Shown here: positions 20,766 to 33,300 of the stretch, piece by piece
Position numbering within the stretch: the first letter of the stretch is position 1
How the letters are laid out: every line of letters begins with the position of its first letter
Assembly: GCF_009730915.1 (NCBI RefSeq)
Contig: NC_052474.1
Coordinates: 21,363,501-21,427,500, forward strand
Length of the DNA stretch: 64,000 bases
Reading direction: 5' to 3'
Origin: Dioscorea cayenensis subsp. rotundata
Taxonomy: Eukaryota; Streptophyta; Magnoliopsida; Dioscoreales; Dioscoreaceae
The notes under the pieces: model-generated
Seen by the model: only the letters and a program-made list of their open reading frames with translations
What the model was told of the DNA's origin: nothing
Database searches by the model: none
Made by a program: the position numbers and the translations under genes

Positions 20766-23700
20766 ATGGCAGCAAAGTATGATATTGAAAAATTCAACGG
20801 GAGTAATTTCTCACTGTGGAAGCTCGAAAACTGAAGGCAATCCCGAGGAAGGACAATCGTTTGGCGCCATCACCGAAAGGCCACCGAGGTCAAAGATGAC
20901 AAGTGGAATGAGATGGGACTGGAACGCCATCGCCAATCTTCATCCGCACTGGCCGATGGGGGTTCTATCAAGCATAGCGAGAAGAAGACTGCAAAGGAGA
21001 TCCGGGATCACCTCACTAAGTCAGTACGAGGCCAAATCACTCCACAACAAGATTTTCCTTAAGAGGAAACTCTATACTTTGCGTATGGCGGAATCTACTT
21101 CAATGACGAGAGCACATGAACACACCGAACACTCTATTCTCCCAACTCACATCATTGGGACATACGATAGAGTCAAGTGAACGTCATGGAAATTCTACTC
21201 CAAAGTTTACCGATTCATATGATCAACTCGTCATCAACTTAACAAACAATGCCTCCACTGACGAGTCTAGTATTTGATAACATTGCAAATGTACATTCCG
21301 GAGGAAGAGAGTCGCCGCAAGAACAAGGAAGACAAGTTAGCAAGTTCACAACAAGCGGAGGCCTTGACGAGTGACGAGAGGAAGATCAGCAGACGTGGAT
21401 CCGAGTGGGGAGCTACAATCATGGTAGATCAAAAATCAAGGAGTAAGAAGACTTTCAAGTGTTACCACCGTGGCAAGAAAAGGTCACTTGAAAAAGGATT
21501 GTTGAGTCTAAATAAAAAGGATTCCAATCCTCAAGGAAATGTTGCAAACACTTCGGATGATGGAGTAGCCATGGTGTGTGAAGCAAGATTCTACATCAAG
21601 TAAAAGATTTGTCGATGTATGGCTTCTTGATTCGAGCACCACTTTTTTCATATGACCTCCCAAGAGAATGGTTCCATCACTACGAACCTATCTCGGGGAT
21701 CATGCAGACAAATGTAATGATCAAGCCTTGGAGATCGCTGGCATCGGGCACCATCAAACCCGAAGATGTATGATGGCACGATTCGGACTATAAAAAGAAG
21801 TCCGACATGTGGAGGGCCTCAAGAAGAATTTGTTGTCTATAGGACAACTTGATGATCTTGGTTGCAAAAATAGAAGTCCGTAACAAGATCATGAAGGTAA
21901 TTCGAGGAGCGCTTGTATGTATGAAGGGGGAAAAAAATAGTCGCTAATCTATACATGATGATGGGAGAAACTTTGCAAGAAGGAGAAGCTTCGATTGCTA
22001 CAAGTGATCCAAGTGAAAGATGCTACAATGACATGGCACGTAAAAACTTGGACACATGTCGAGCAAGGAATGAAGATTCTTGCGAAAAGGAATCTACTTT
22101 CATGGTCTCACAAAGGTAACATTACCCTTTTGGGAGCATTGTATCAGCGAGCAAGCAAAGATCGATCGAAGTTCAACACATCTAATTCTAGAAGCAAAGC
22201 AATTCTAGAATTGGTACACTCGATGTGTGCAAGCACCGCTATCATCTCCGGGAGGAGCAAATTACTTTGTATCATTTATTGATGACTATTCCAGGAGATG
22301 TTGGGTGTACCTATCAAGAGGAAGGTCGATGTGTTTCAAGTCTTCAAATTCTACAAAGCCCTGGGTGGAACTTGAATCTGGAGAAAAGATCAAGTGCTTG
22401 AGGACTGATAATGGAGGAGAATACACTGGCAAAGAATTTGATGAATTCTGTAAACAAGAAGGCATTAAAAGGCAGTTCACTACAATATACACTCCTCAAC
22501 AAAATGGAGTGGCAGAGCGGATGAACAGGACTCGCTGGAAAGAACAAGAGCCATGATGGGAGCCTGCAAGCTTAGACAAGAAGTTCAGGCGTAAGCGGCC
22601 AAGACCGCTGTTATGTGGTGAATCGGGCTCCATCAATCGCAATTGAGTTGAAGACACCGATGGAGATGTGGATCGGTAAGCCAGCTTGATTATTCAAACC
22701 TTCATATATTTGGAAGTCCCTGTGTATGTAATGTACAATACCCGAGAAACTACAAAAGTCGGATCCAAAATCCGGAAAAATGTATGTTTCTAGGATATGC
22801 CGATGGTGTTAAGGGGTATCGCGATGTGGGATCCCACCGCCCACAAGGTTATGAATCAGCTAGGGATGTTATCTTCATGGAAGACAAAGAACAAGAGCAA
22901 GTAGATGGTAAAAAGCACTTCAAAAAGAAAGCACGAGACTACAATCCGACAGTAGAAAAAAAGAAGTCGAAGCTACACTGTAGCATGAGGTACAAGAGCC
23001 ACCGAATCAAGTCCCGTAGTTCGGTGTCAACTCGTACAAGAATGGCACCAAGTTGGCATTCGACTATATTATGGAGGGTAACATTGCTTCATCGTCTTCT
23101 AAGCGAGGATGGAGAACCATCAACTCTTCAAGAAGCTTTGAACAATTCGGGATGCATCTCGAGTGGATGGCAAAGAATGGAAGAAGAAATTGAAGCTCTT
23201 CATAAAAATAGGACATGGGAACTGGTGTCACTACCACAAGGGCGAAAGCCCATTGGCAACAAATGGGTCTACAAGATCAAGCGCAACAGTGATGATCAAG
23301 TAGATCGTTATCGTGCTAGACCCGGTGGTAAAAAGGATATGCTCGAAGGAAGGTATTGACTTCAACGAAATATTTTCACCGTGGTTCGACTTACAACATC
23401 CGAGTAGTCCCCGGCGATAGTGCTACATTAGACTTGCAGCTTGAGCGAGCTAGATGTCAAAACGGCATTTCTTCATGGAGATCTTGAAGAAGAAATTTAC
23501 ATGCTCCAACCAGAAGGATTTGAAGAAAAAAGTAAAGAGAACTTGGTTTGCAGGTTGAACAAATCTCTGTACGGCCTAAAGCAGGCGCCAAGATGTTGGT
23601 ACAAGAGATTTGATTCCTTCATCATGAGCCTTGGTTACAGCAGATTCAATACTGACACTTGTGCGTATATGTCAAGAGGTTCAAGAAGAAGATTTCGCTC

Positions 23701-24608
23701 TTCTGTTGTCAGTATGTTGACGACATGTTGGTAACAGCCCCAACAAAGATCGTATCAAGGAGTTGAAGGCACAATTGGCTAGGGAGTTTGAAATGAAGGA
23801 CTCTGGGACCCGCAAACAAGATTCTAGGGATCGCAAATTCACCGAGACAGAAATAACAAGAAGATTTGGCTTTCTCGGGAAGACTTATCTAAAGAAGATC
23901 TTGCGACGCTTCAACATGCAAGACCCTGTAAGCCAATTTCTACCCCACTTCCTGTTAATTTCAAATTATCCTCAAGTATGTGTCCTAGCAAAGTCAAGAT
24001 GAGAGGATGGAGATGTCTCGAGAAATCGTGATGCATCAGTGCTGGAAGCCTAATGTTCGCCATGATCCGTATAAGACCTGGACATCGCATACGCAGTGGG
24101 AGTGGTAAGCTCGGTATATGGTGAATCCTGGTCGAGAGCATTGGAATGTTGTTAAGAGGATTCTCGGATATATAAAAGGGAACCTCGGATGTTGCATTAT
24201 GTTATGGGGATCGGACTTTACTCGTCGAGTGGATATGTTGATGCCGATTATGCGGTGATTTTGATAAAAGCAAATCCACTCATCGGATATGTGTTCACAC
24301 TCAGCGAAGGGAGTCGTGAGTGGGTTTCAAAACTCGCAGATCACCGTGGCTACATCAACGATGTAGCGAGTATTTGGCAACTACACAAGCCAGCAAAGAA
24401 GCAATGTGGTTGAAGATGGTGTTGGAAGAACTCGGCACAAAACAAGAGAACATCACTCTATATTGTGATAACCAGAGCGTATCAGATCTTGCGAGGAATC
24501 CAAAGATTTCATTCAAAGACCAAACATATCGTAGTTCAAAGACTCACTTCATTCGTGAGAAAGTAGAAGAAGTGCAGAGTGGACATGCAAAAGATTCATA
24601 CCAAGGAT
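20766..24608 (+). pseudogene. Decayed Copia gag-pol
   Basis: The polyprotein starts at ATG 20766 (MAAKYDIEKFNGSNFSLWK) and soon loses frame. Remnants are: a zinc-knuckle-like piece near 21460 (CYHRGKK, ligands lost); a protease-like piece near 21622 (VWLLDSS, catalytic Asp present but the motif is altered); a pre-integrase piece near 22030; integrase near 22255-22540 (FIDDYSRRCWVYL, LRTDNGGEYTGKEF, PQQNGVAERMN); reverse transcriptase near 23180-23740 (LDVKTAFLHGDLEEEIYM, NKSLYGLKQAPRCWYKRF) with the YVDD box near 23713 in another frame; RNase H near 24380-24560 (LYCDNQSVSDLARNP). At least eight frame changes are needed to follow it, so it is a pseudogene. Confidence 0.9.
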
Positions 24609-24755
24609 AACCCTAGCGATTTCATGACAAAAGCAATCAATGACGTGATTCATTGGAGTCGATCCTCTCGTGGTCCGGACAGTAGACGAAGCAACATTGA
24701 ATGGCAAGGTAGAAAGAATGGTGTGAAGATCTGATTGTTTTTTAATCAAATCTTC

Positions 24756-24767
24756 AAGTGGGAGAAT
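24756..24767 (+). other. Polypurine tract
   Basis: AAGTGGGAGAAT lies directly before the right LTR and is the expected plus-strand primer site. Confidence 0.8.
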
Positions 24768-24768
24768 C

Positions 24769-25325
24769 TGTTGATCGCCCATACCAATCGTTGATCGTCC
24801 CACGCCAATTATGTTCTTCATCAACATGGAAGGGCAAGGATGTCATTTCTCCTTCTTTGTCAGCGACTTGGTGGTAGGTGAAGAGAGTTAGTGGGGGAAT
24901 ATTTTTATTATTTGGGGTTAGGTGACACCCTACCCCATTATTATGAGCCCTTGGATCAAAAATGATCCCAGCTTGGTTTGTTTGGTGAAGGGCTATATAA
25001 ACCCCCATGACATTTGTTAAGACACACAAGTGAGAGTGAGGAAGTTAGAGAGAGAAGAAGGGTGAGAAGTGTGAGAAAAATAGTTTGAGAGTTAGTCTAT
25101 TCTCCTAGTATAAGAGAGGATACTGGTTTTCTCCTTATTATTGTAGAGAGTTTTAGCATCAAATTTTTCCCACTTAGTGAATTTCTTCTATCCTCGCCCG
25201 TGGTTTTTACCCCTAATTATTTAGGGGTTTTCCACGTAATATCTTTGTGTCCTTTATTTTTTCAAAGATTATTCTTATTTATTTTCGTCACATGATCGCT
25301 ATATCCAGTCCTACATTTCACAACA
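24769..25325 (+). repeat. Copia right LTR
   Basis: Starts TGTTGATCGCCCATACCAAT, ends TTTCACAACA, and has a TATA box at 24994-25001. It is followed by the TATAT target copy. Confidence 0.95.
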
Positions 25326-26620
25326 TATATTAAATTTAATATTTGTTGGAATTTAATATAGTAATAATACTATACTATAAATGAGTATGGTTCAAAAAGA
25401 ATCCAATAAATATCCTGACTTTGGAAATCCTAAATCTTATGTATCTAATCATTAAAATGATAAACAGACACTGAATTATTACTTGTTTTATTCATTCATT
25501 GTCCTTACCATAAATACAACTGTAAATTACATCCATGGTGACAAAAGTTTGAGGTTTATAAATAAAACCCATAAAACTTCTCTCTAGACACATGTAAAAC
25601 TTAAACGGATTGTTTTAGATAAATGAGCACAAAAAGTTTTGAGTTTATAACACTGACCAAAAAATTATTTTTTATAACACAAACCCATAAAACATGTGGC
25701 ACTAACTCATTATAAATGTTTGTGCGCCACGTGTGCTTTCCCACGGAAATAGTTTGTTTTGACTTTACGTATGTATGGAATAAAGTTTTATGAGTTTTTG
25801 TTAAAAAAATAGTTTTTTTTCACCTTTATAAAACGAAAACATTTGTGGCAATGTGTGTAATTTACCCTATAATAATATATAAATTTTAAATATTAAGATA
25901 AATACATAAACATATTTTTCTTTTTGACAAGATAGACAAGTTACTACCAAGAATATGTGCGTGGGAGAGCTCCTTAGAAAGTCAAACTCTACCAATAAAG
26001 AGTACGTTTAATCGCCACACATCTTTCATCTTTCAAATTGTTTTCAAATTGTAAGGGAGCTGAACTCACATCTTTTCCCCATGCAAAGAGACTTTATTGG
26101 GGGTAGAGCTAGAAATAATTTTTTATAAATATTTTCTAAATATATAACGTTTATATTATATATATTTAAATTTGTAAAAGTCAAGATTAATTAATATATT
26201 TATAAATATTTTTTAAAACATGTTTTTTCTAATTTTATATACAAAATTATACAAGAATAAAGTGATAAAATAATTGACTTTTTAAAAATATTATTTTTAA
26301 AAACTACATGTAATTTATAGAAAATCGCCAATGACCATTCTGATTTCATCGCAGACGGGCTCCTCACAGAGGGGTGTTCACCCTCGAAAGTGTCGAGCGT
26401 GGGCTCCCCGAGCTCGATCCCCCATCTTACGCAGAGGTGAGGGAATCTGCTCGGCCATGAAAGTACTGCCTCCCTCACGTGCTCGTCTCCTGCTCTAGCC
26501 CATTTCGTCTTCTCATATAGAAAATCAAAACAATCACTTATTTTTAGACTTTTTAAATCATATAAAGTAGTTTTATTTATATAATAAATATTATTTAACC
26601 CGTATAACATAATCAAAATG

Positions 26621-26701
<81 letters not shown>

Positions 26702-27200
26702 CGGCATATTTATCATCTCTTTTATTTTATGTAGTATATATATATATATATATATATAAAGAGATAGAGCTAGAGGGGCCATGGCCACCCATTCAACCAC
26801 CCGTGGCTCTGCCCTTGGACCTCATACTATTAGCGTAAGTAAGCCAATAAACACTCTTTTGGTAGGTATATAAAGAGATAAAAAAACATGTCCGTGCATA
26901 TAAATAAATAAATAAATAAATAAATAAAGACAAATGAGATTCAGTAGAGGTGCCTCGCCCGAATCCGATAAGGACTTATCGGATGCAATTGGATATTGAG
27001 GAGACCCGTTAAATTAACGGGTTATCGGGTTTTCCTCAGCCTACCTTCGATTGACGCAAGTTTAACTCCTCGACGAGCACTTTCCATTTCCCACTTCCTT
27101 TTGCTTTTCCAATCTGATCCCCTTCTCGCTCTCTTCGAGCATCGATTCTCACGGATTCAAGCTGCAATCCCTTCCTTTCTAGGGTTTTCAGGGAGAGGGG
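25326..27200. other. Intergenic region upstream of the RBR ligase gene
   Basis: The region is AT-rich with two long TA tracts (about 26623-26694 and 26735-26758) and one isolated GC-rich block (about 26330-26510, see findings). 26938-27200 is the leader and promoter region of the RBR gene. I see no other gene. Confidence 0.55.
26623..26758. repeat. Paired TA microsatellites
   Basis: About 36 TA units at 26623-26694 and about 12 at 26735-26758, separated by 40 bases. Confidence 0.9.
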
Positions 27201-27303
27201 ATGGATTCGGATGATGATATGCATGATGCCAACGATTTGGAGTCGCTGGAGGACGATTTCTACAGCGGGGGCACGGGAATCGGGAGTGAAGAAGAAGATG
27301 ATT

Positions 27304-27334
<31 letters not shown>

Positions 27335-30300
27335 GGACTATGGTTTTGTGGATAATGATTCTGATGATATCATGGAGATCGCTGCTAATCGCTACCAGGT
27401 GATGGTTTTGATTTGAGGTTTTTCTTTTTGTTTAATTTCTTGATGTTTTTATTGGTGTGAAAGGAAAAGGGAATTAAGACTTTGTGTGAATTGACTTGAA
27501 TTCATTGCTTTGTTTTTTTAGTTGTATAAATTGAGAACCTGTGAATTATAGGTCCTGGTGCTTTTTCGTGACCGCTGTGGTGTGTGGATGTGGTACATTT
27601 CTTGTTAATTGGATAGTGAATTCATACTTGAAGTTATAAAATGTTAAAGGATCAGTTTTGCTTTTTATGCTTATTATGGTGGTACAAAGTTTTGATTTTG
27701 TTGTGTAGTGGGTTGTATTGATTGTTTTCATGCTGGAAATGGTGGATTTTTATGTATCTTTTTGTTTTTGCTGATTTATGCATGCTTCTGGTTTTAGTAG
27801 AGGATGCATGTGGTTCCTTTGGTTCTAAAGGAAGAATTCACACCTTTGATAGTGTCAGTGATTGGGATGCTGTGTTGTGCTTTGATAGATGTGTCTCCTT
27901 GGTCTTTTGATTATTTGTTGTTGCCCTTATGCTCTGCGGAGCTTGGTAAGCTAGCGAATTTTAGTTCTCAATGGTTTTGATAATCAAAAGGTTTTTCAGA
28001 GGATTGGTGCATTATTTTGTTGCTTTGATGCCATGTGCAATTTCATGACAAAATGAAAGCTGCTATTTTCTAATTTGATTACTGCATTTACAATAGTTTT
28101 CAAATGATTGACAATTTCTTTTGTTTTTCACGCATAGCAAAACATCAAATTTGAAATCTTGTCGCTCTTCTTTCTTTCAATGTGGAGACTTCAGCTGCTG
28201 GTTTAACAAAGGAAAAAATTGAGATAGGTCTCTATAGGATTAGATATCTCCTTAAAAGTCAGACTTGAAAGGTTATTAATCCTTTCACAGCATATTCGAT
28301 TCAAATTAGAAGTTACAAAGAGTTTTGATGTGTTGACTGCTGTGTTGTATTTTGCAAAATGGGTTAAGGTGGACCTAGATCTAATACATTCACAGGCGTG
28401 AGGAACATAAATAATCGGATTTATGAGAATCTGGTATTCACTAACCAAGATATATTGGCGCAATAAACAATTTCTATTAAATGAATGATGTGCCAAAGAT
28501 ATTGATGTGGCCTGTTGTGCCTTATCATATTCAACTGATTATATCTTAGTTTTTAATTCAGAACATGTTGCATAGGGCATGTGGGTGTTTGAAGTGGCTG
28601 TTAGTAGTAATAATAATAATAATAATAATAATGTTCCTAAGCAGCATACCTGGTAATCCCTTCTGTTAAACTAGCGAAGTATGACTAGTTAATGATGAAA
28701 AATTGCATATAGTTGATTAATGATAAAGTATTTCCCCAAACTCCGCACAGTGGTCGCTTTTTTTTAGGTGTTTGTTCAGAAACTGAGGTGCTGTAGTCTT
28801 TCATATTGCACATAAGTTATGCATGTGTTATTTATTTATTTATTTATTTTCCCATCTAATGACATTTCTTAACCACCTTCTCAATGCTGTTCCTTTTATA
28901 CTTCCAGAAGAATTATACGATTTTGAATGAAGCCAGCATACAGCAGTGTCAAGAGGATGATATAACCAGGGTGTCAACTGTACTTTCTATTCCTAGAGTT
29001 GCATCGTGCATTCTTCTGCGCCATTATAACTGGTAAGACTATTCATCTTGCAGAAAACCTTCTTATTTAACATGCAGACCATAAATTGAATTTTTCTTGT
29101 TTACTTGGATGCCCATGAATGCAAGAGAAGCTTGTTGCATGAAGCCTTTATTTACAATATCTAAGTTTGAAAAATAACTGATGCTTTGAAATATTTAGTG
29201 AACAACCTCCTAGCCATGACAAACATGTGCTAACCTCTAATAGTTGAAATAAACAATCCCTGTAGCACAGGGCCCAACAATGAAGGCCGACCTTTTACCA
29301 TGAGTTTCTAATTACTTCACTGTTGGTTCATGGTCCAAATAACTGGTTTCTGTTTTCAAAAATATTGCTTGACTTGAAGTCCTGCCATCTCCTAGCCAAA
29401 CGCTCAATATGCAAAATCCATTACATTTTGGTTTTTGATGTGTTGTTTTAATTTTTTTTTTTTATGCTTTTCGGTTTTATGCATTTATTGCTTGCGCAGG
29501 AGTGTCAATAAGGTGCATGATGAATGGTTTGCAGATGAAGAAAATGCTAGAAAGACCGTTGGTTTATTGGAGAAACTTATTGAAATTCCGAAAGAAAAGG
29601 AAGTGAGGATCTCTATGTCAGATGATTACATATTTTATTGTGAACATATGATTGTAATATCTTCACAAGCTTGAGTTCCATCTGTAGACGTTTTTCACTC
29701 ACTGTTGATGGTTTTTTGGCTGGTGGCAGCTGGTTTGTGGAATATGTTTTGACACCTACCCTCGTGAGAAAATGAATGCTGCTGCATGTGGCCATCCTTT
29801 TTGTCATGTCTGTTGGAGAGGTTGGTCATTGTTTATCTTATATCATTATTCTTGGTTAGAATTTTGCCTGTTTATGTTCACCGTGATCTGTTTGGTATCA
29901 TTATTCAACATTAGTTGCTCACTTAACTATTTTATTTTGGTTCTGTCTTCTAACTTTTTTATAGTTGAGCATTGAGTAATTTTAGTTTTTACACTTAGAA
30001 TATACTTCCTCTGCTCCTAATCGTCATTTTCAACATCAAAAATATTTATTATCCCAAATAGCTAACATTTTTATTCAACTCTCCTTGGAAGAATTAAACA
30101 GTAGAGAAACGTAAGCTAGATATATATTAGGTACTTTTGAAAGATAACTAATTTTTATTAAATTTTGTGAAATAACTAAATTTTTTGGTATGTGAGATTC
30201 GGTTAATCACGGCAGGTAAAAAAGAACGGAGGGAGTATGTACTATGCCACCTTTGTCTTAGATTCCAGTTTTTACACCATCAGTTTTCCTTTCTTCTAAG

Positions 30301-33300
30301 AAGTGCAAACTTACTAGGTGTCTTATTAAGTGGTTTGTAAAATGATATACTGATGAGAATGAATAGTTAGAATATATTTGGTTGAAACTGAATTTATTTA
30401 TAAGGTATGTGCTATTTTGGGCGGTTGTTTTTTGCCATGTCTACGGAATTCTTTATTCTTCATAGAATTGGTCCGGATAAACTGTTGATCAGGCTCAGGT
30501 GAGACTAATGGGCTGTTATTATCATTGTTTTTATTTTTGATGAATCTGAAATTAGTCATATGTTCAGGATGTTGACCGATTTTCATGGAATGAAGTTTTA
30601 CATCATAGATCATCTGTTAAACTTCCTTTTTAGCTGTAATTATAGTACTGGGTTTGAATGCATTAGAAGTGCTTGAAATATAAACTTGAAATATAAATAA
30701 CACAAGGAGACATGCGAAGTGGGATTGTAACTGCTCCACAGATGCTCTTTTAGCTAAAATAGAGTGGTACGTGAGAATGGAAAAATGGAAAAATGGAATT
30801 GCAGTCCCTTTGTTTTAGTAAGGACTACCAAGTTATTCTTCTTCGGTAGCATTTTTTTTTGGCAAATGCATGCTATTCTTTAGTAGCAATTCTATACAAA
30901 GCATTGTACTCCTTTATGTTAGTACAAACATGCTACCATCTGATTTCTTGGACAACTGAACTCATCATTATAATGACAACTGAGATCTTTGGATCAATGC
31001 TTTATCCCATATCTTATACTATACCTGAACAACAGCAACAACAACAAGCCGTTGGATATCCCTCTCTTAATTATAGAATAACTTGTGTGTCCCTGCAGAA
31101 GATGGTTAATGTTTTCCCTTAGAGTTAAATTGTTTTTAATAGTTGTTTATGACTTTCTCATTTTCACTGGTAGGTTACATTGGCACTTCAATAAGTGATG
31201 GTCCTGGTTGCTTGATGTTACGATGTCCTGATCCATCTTGTGATGCTGCTATTGGTCAGGACATGATTTCTCTTTTGGCCACTCATGATGATGCAGAGAA
31301 ATACTCAAAATACCTTATCAGGTCATACATTGAAAATAATAGAAAGGTATATATGACATCATTTTATTGGTGCTTACATTGTTCAGTATTCTTCATTATT
31401 ATCTATTTGTCAATTCCTTTTTTAAGTTAACTGAAAAATTGAACATAAGTTATAGTTTTGCTTCAGTGCTTATTATCATTAATTTGGAGAAGAGATTGCC
31501 TTCATCACTGAGGATTTTCATTCATCTTCAATTTTCTGCATACTATTCAGATGCAATCTATCATGCAATGTTTGCACCCTTGTAAGCATACAGCTGCAGA
31601 GGCTTGTATGCATACTTGTATAATTTGTCTCTTCTTCTGCTCGTCTATTTGTTTGCAGGTGGAATTTAAATGTGTGTCAATTTCTGTCCTGCTTTTGTTT
31701 CTTTTGTGTGATTTTCATTCTTTTGACACATTTCTTAAATGAGTACTGGGTGTTTTTTGACTTTTAATTGGTGTCATCTCTAGCTAAAATTTGTCACAAC
31801 TATAGAGTCCTTCAGTTATTTATCCTGCTGTATTTTCATTCTTCACATTGCAGGGGAAATAGAAAGTTACTGTCTGGATTATTCTATGATTAACATATGA
31901 TGCTTATAATATTTGTCTTGCAAATTGCTTATCATCAATACCATCTGATCTTTAACCCAATAACATGTTTTTGATATGGATTGCAACTGAGAATCGAGGA
32001 GACTTCACAGAAGTAATATAAATGGTATTTATTTCTCTAAATTGGTATCTTCAATCAACCCTTCCTTGTTTGTTGCTTTGACCTAGACAACCATTGTCAT
32101 AAAATAGTTTGGCCTCAAAACCAGAATGATCTTTTATTGGCTGAGTGACCTGAATTTTTGTTTTCGGATGGAAGTGCACAATGTGTGAGCAACTAGTCCC
32201 AAAATAGCTCTTGCTTATGAAAGAATGCAGAGGATGTTAAGTCAATACTTCTTATGAGGTGCAACTCAGCCAAGAGAAATTGAATTAGTGAGTATTTTAC
32301 ATGCGATTAAGTGGTCATACTGATGTATGATATGAATTATATGATAATAAGCAGCCCTCCAAGAGTCATGTATCTTGTGGAAAATCTGGTAGGATGGCCA
32401 TGCTACAACATGGTATGCATGCAGTTTTTTTATGCTGTTATAATGGTTAATGTTATGTTCAAGAATGGTCATGGTACAATATGGTATGTGTTGCCGTTGA
32501 GAATTTTACTACTAAATGATCACATGACATTCTCAAAAATTACCATTCTTGAACATTTGTGTTTATCTGGCTCTAAATGATGCACTTACTGCGCAGTTCA
32601 TGTCAATGTTCTTTATTTAAGTTTTAAAATATAATAGCTATCCTTAGCTTTCATGATTAATGCCTTTGGTAAATCTTTACTTAACATGGTAGATAACTTA
32701 CCAGAGTTACTCAATAACTGTTTACCTCCTGATCACTAAATCTGATTCTCAATTAATGTTACTGTACTATTGTAGCTTAATGCATCAACATTTACCAGAA
32801 TTATTTCTTCTTTTCAGTACAAGAAGCTGTTTAGTCATGTAGTTTGGTGATAAGTTAAATCCTAAAGTTGATTTGCTGCTGGAAGATTCTTGTGGAACAT
32901 TTCTATATTATGTTACTCAAACGAAGTGCTCTGTTTTTGTTATAGAATAGTTGCTGTGAACGGTAGTATGTCATTTATGTCATCTATTTTCTTTCTGTAG
33001 ACAAAATGGTGCCCTGCTCCGGGCTGCGAATTTGCTGTGGATTTTGTTCTTGGAAGTGGAAACTTTGATGTTTGCTGCAATTGTTCACATACCTTTTGTT
33101 GGAATGTGAGTAATTCTTCAAGCTTCAAATTATTTCCTCAGAAGTATTTTATTTCTATATTCAATATTTCTTCCTTGAAAATGAAATGGGCAGTGTACAG
33201 AGGAGGCTCACCGACCTGTGGATTGTGGTACAGTTGCCAAGTGGATATTAAAAAACAGTGCCGAGTCCGAGAACATGAATTGGTAGGAATATTCTATTAG

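Larger units (their letters stand above)
20042..25325 (+). mobile_element. Ty1/Copia LTR retrotransposon, full length but decayed, 5284 bp
   Basis: Two LTRs of 558 and 557 bp (20042-20599, 24769-25325) begin TGTTGAT and end CAACA. The 5-base TATAT is present on both sides (20037-20041 and 25326-25330). A primer-binding site follows the left LTR and a purine tract precedes the right one. Recognisable pieces occur in the order gag, protease, integrase, reverse transcriptase, RNase H, which is the Copia order. All are broken by frameshifts and stops, so the copy is inactive by itself. Confidence 0.95.

Noticed and set aside
26200-26616. 138-codon antisense open frame over the GC-rich block
   Set aside because: The translation has no recognisable domain and most of it comes from AT-rich flanks.
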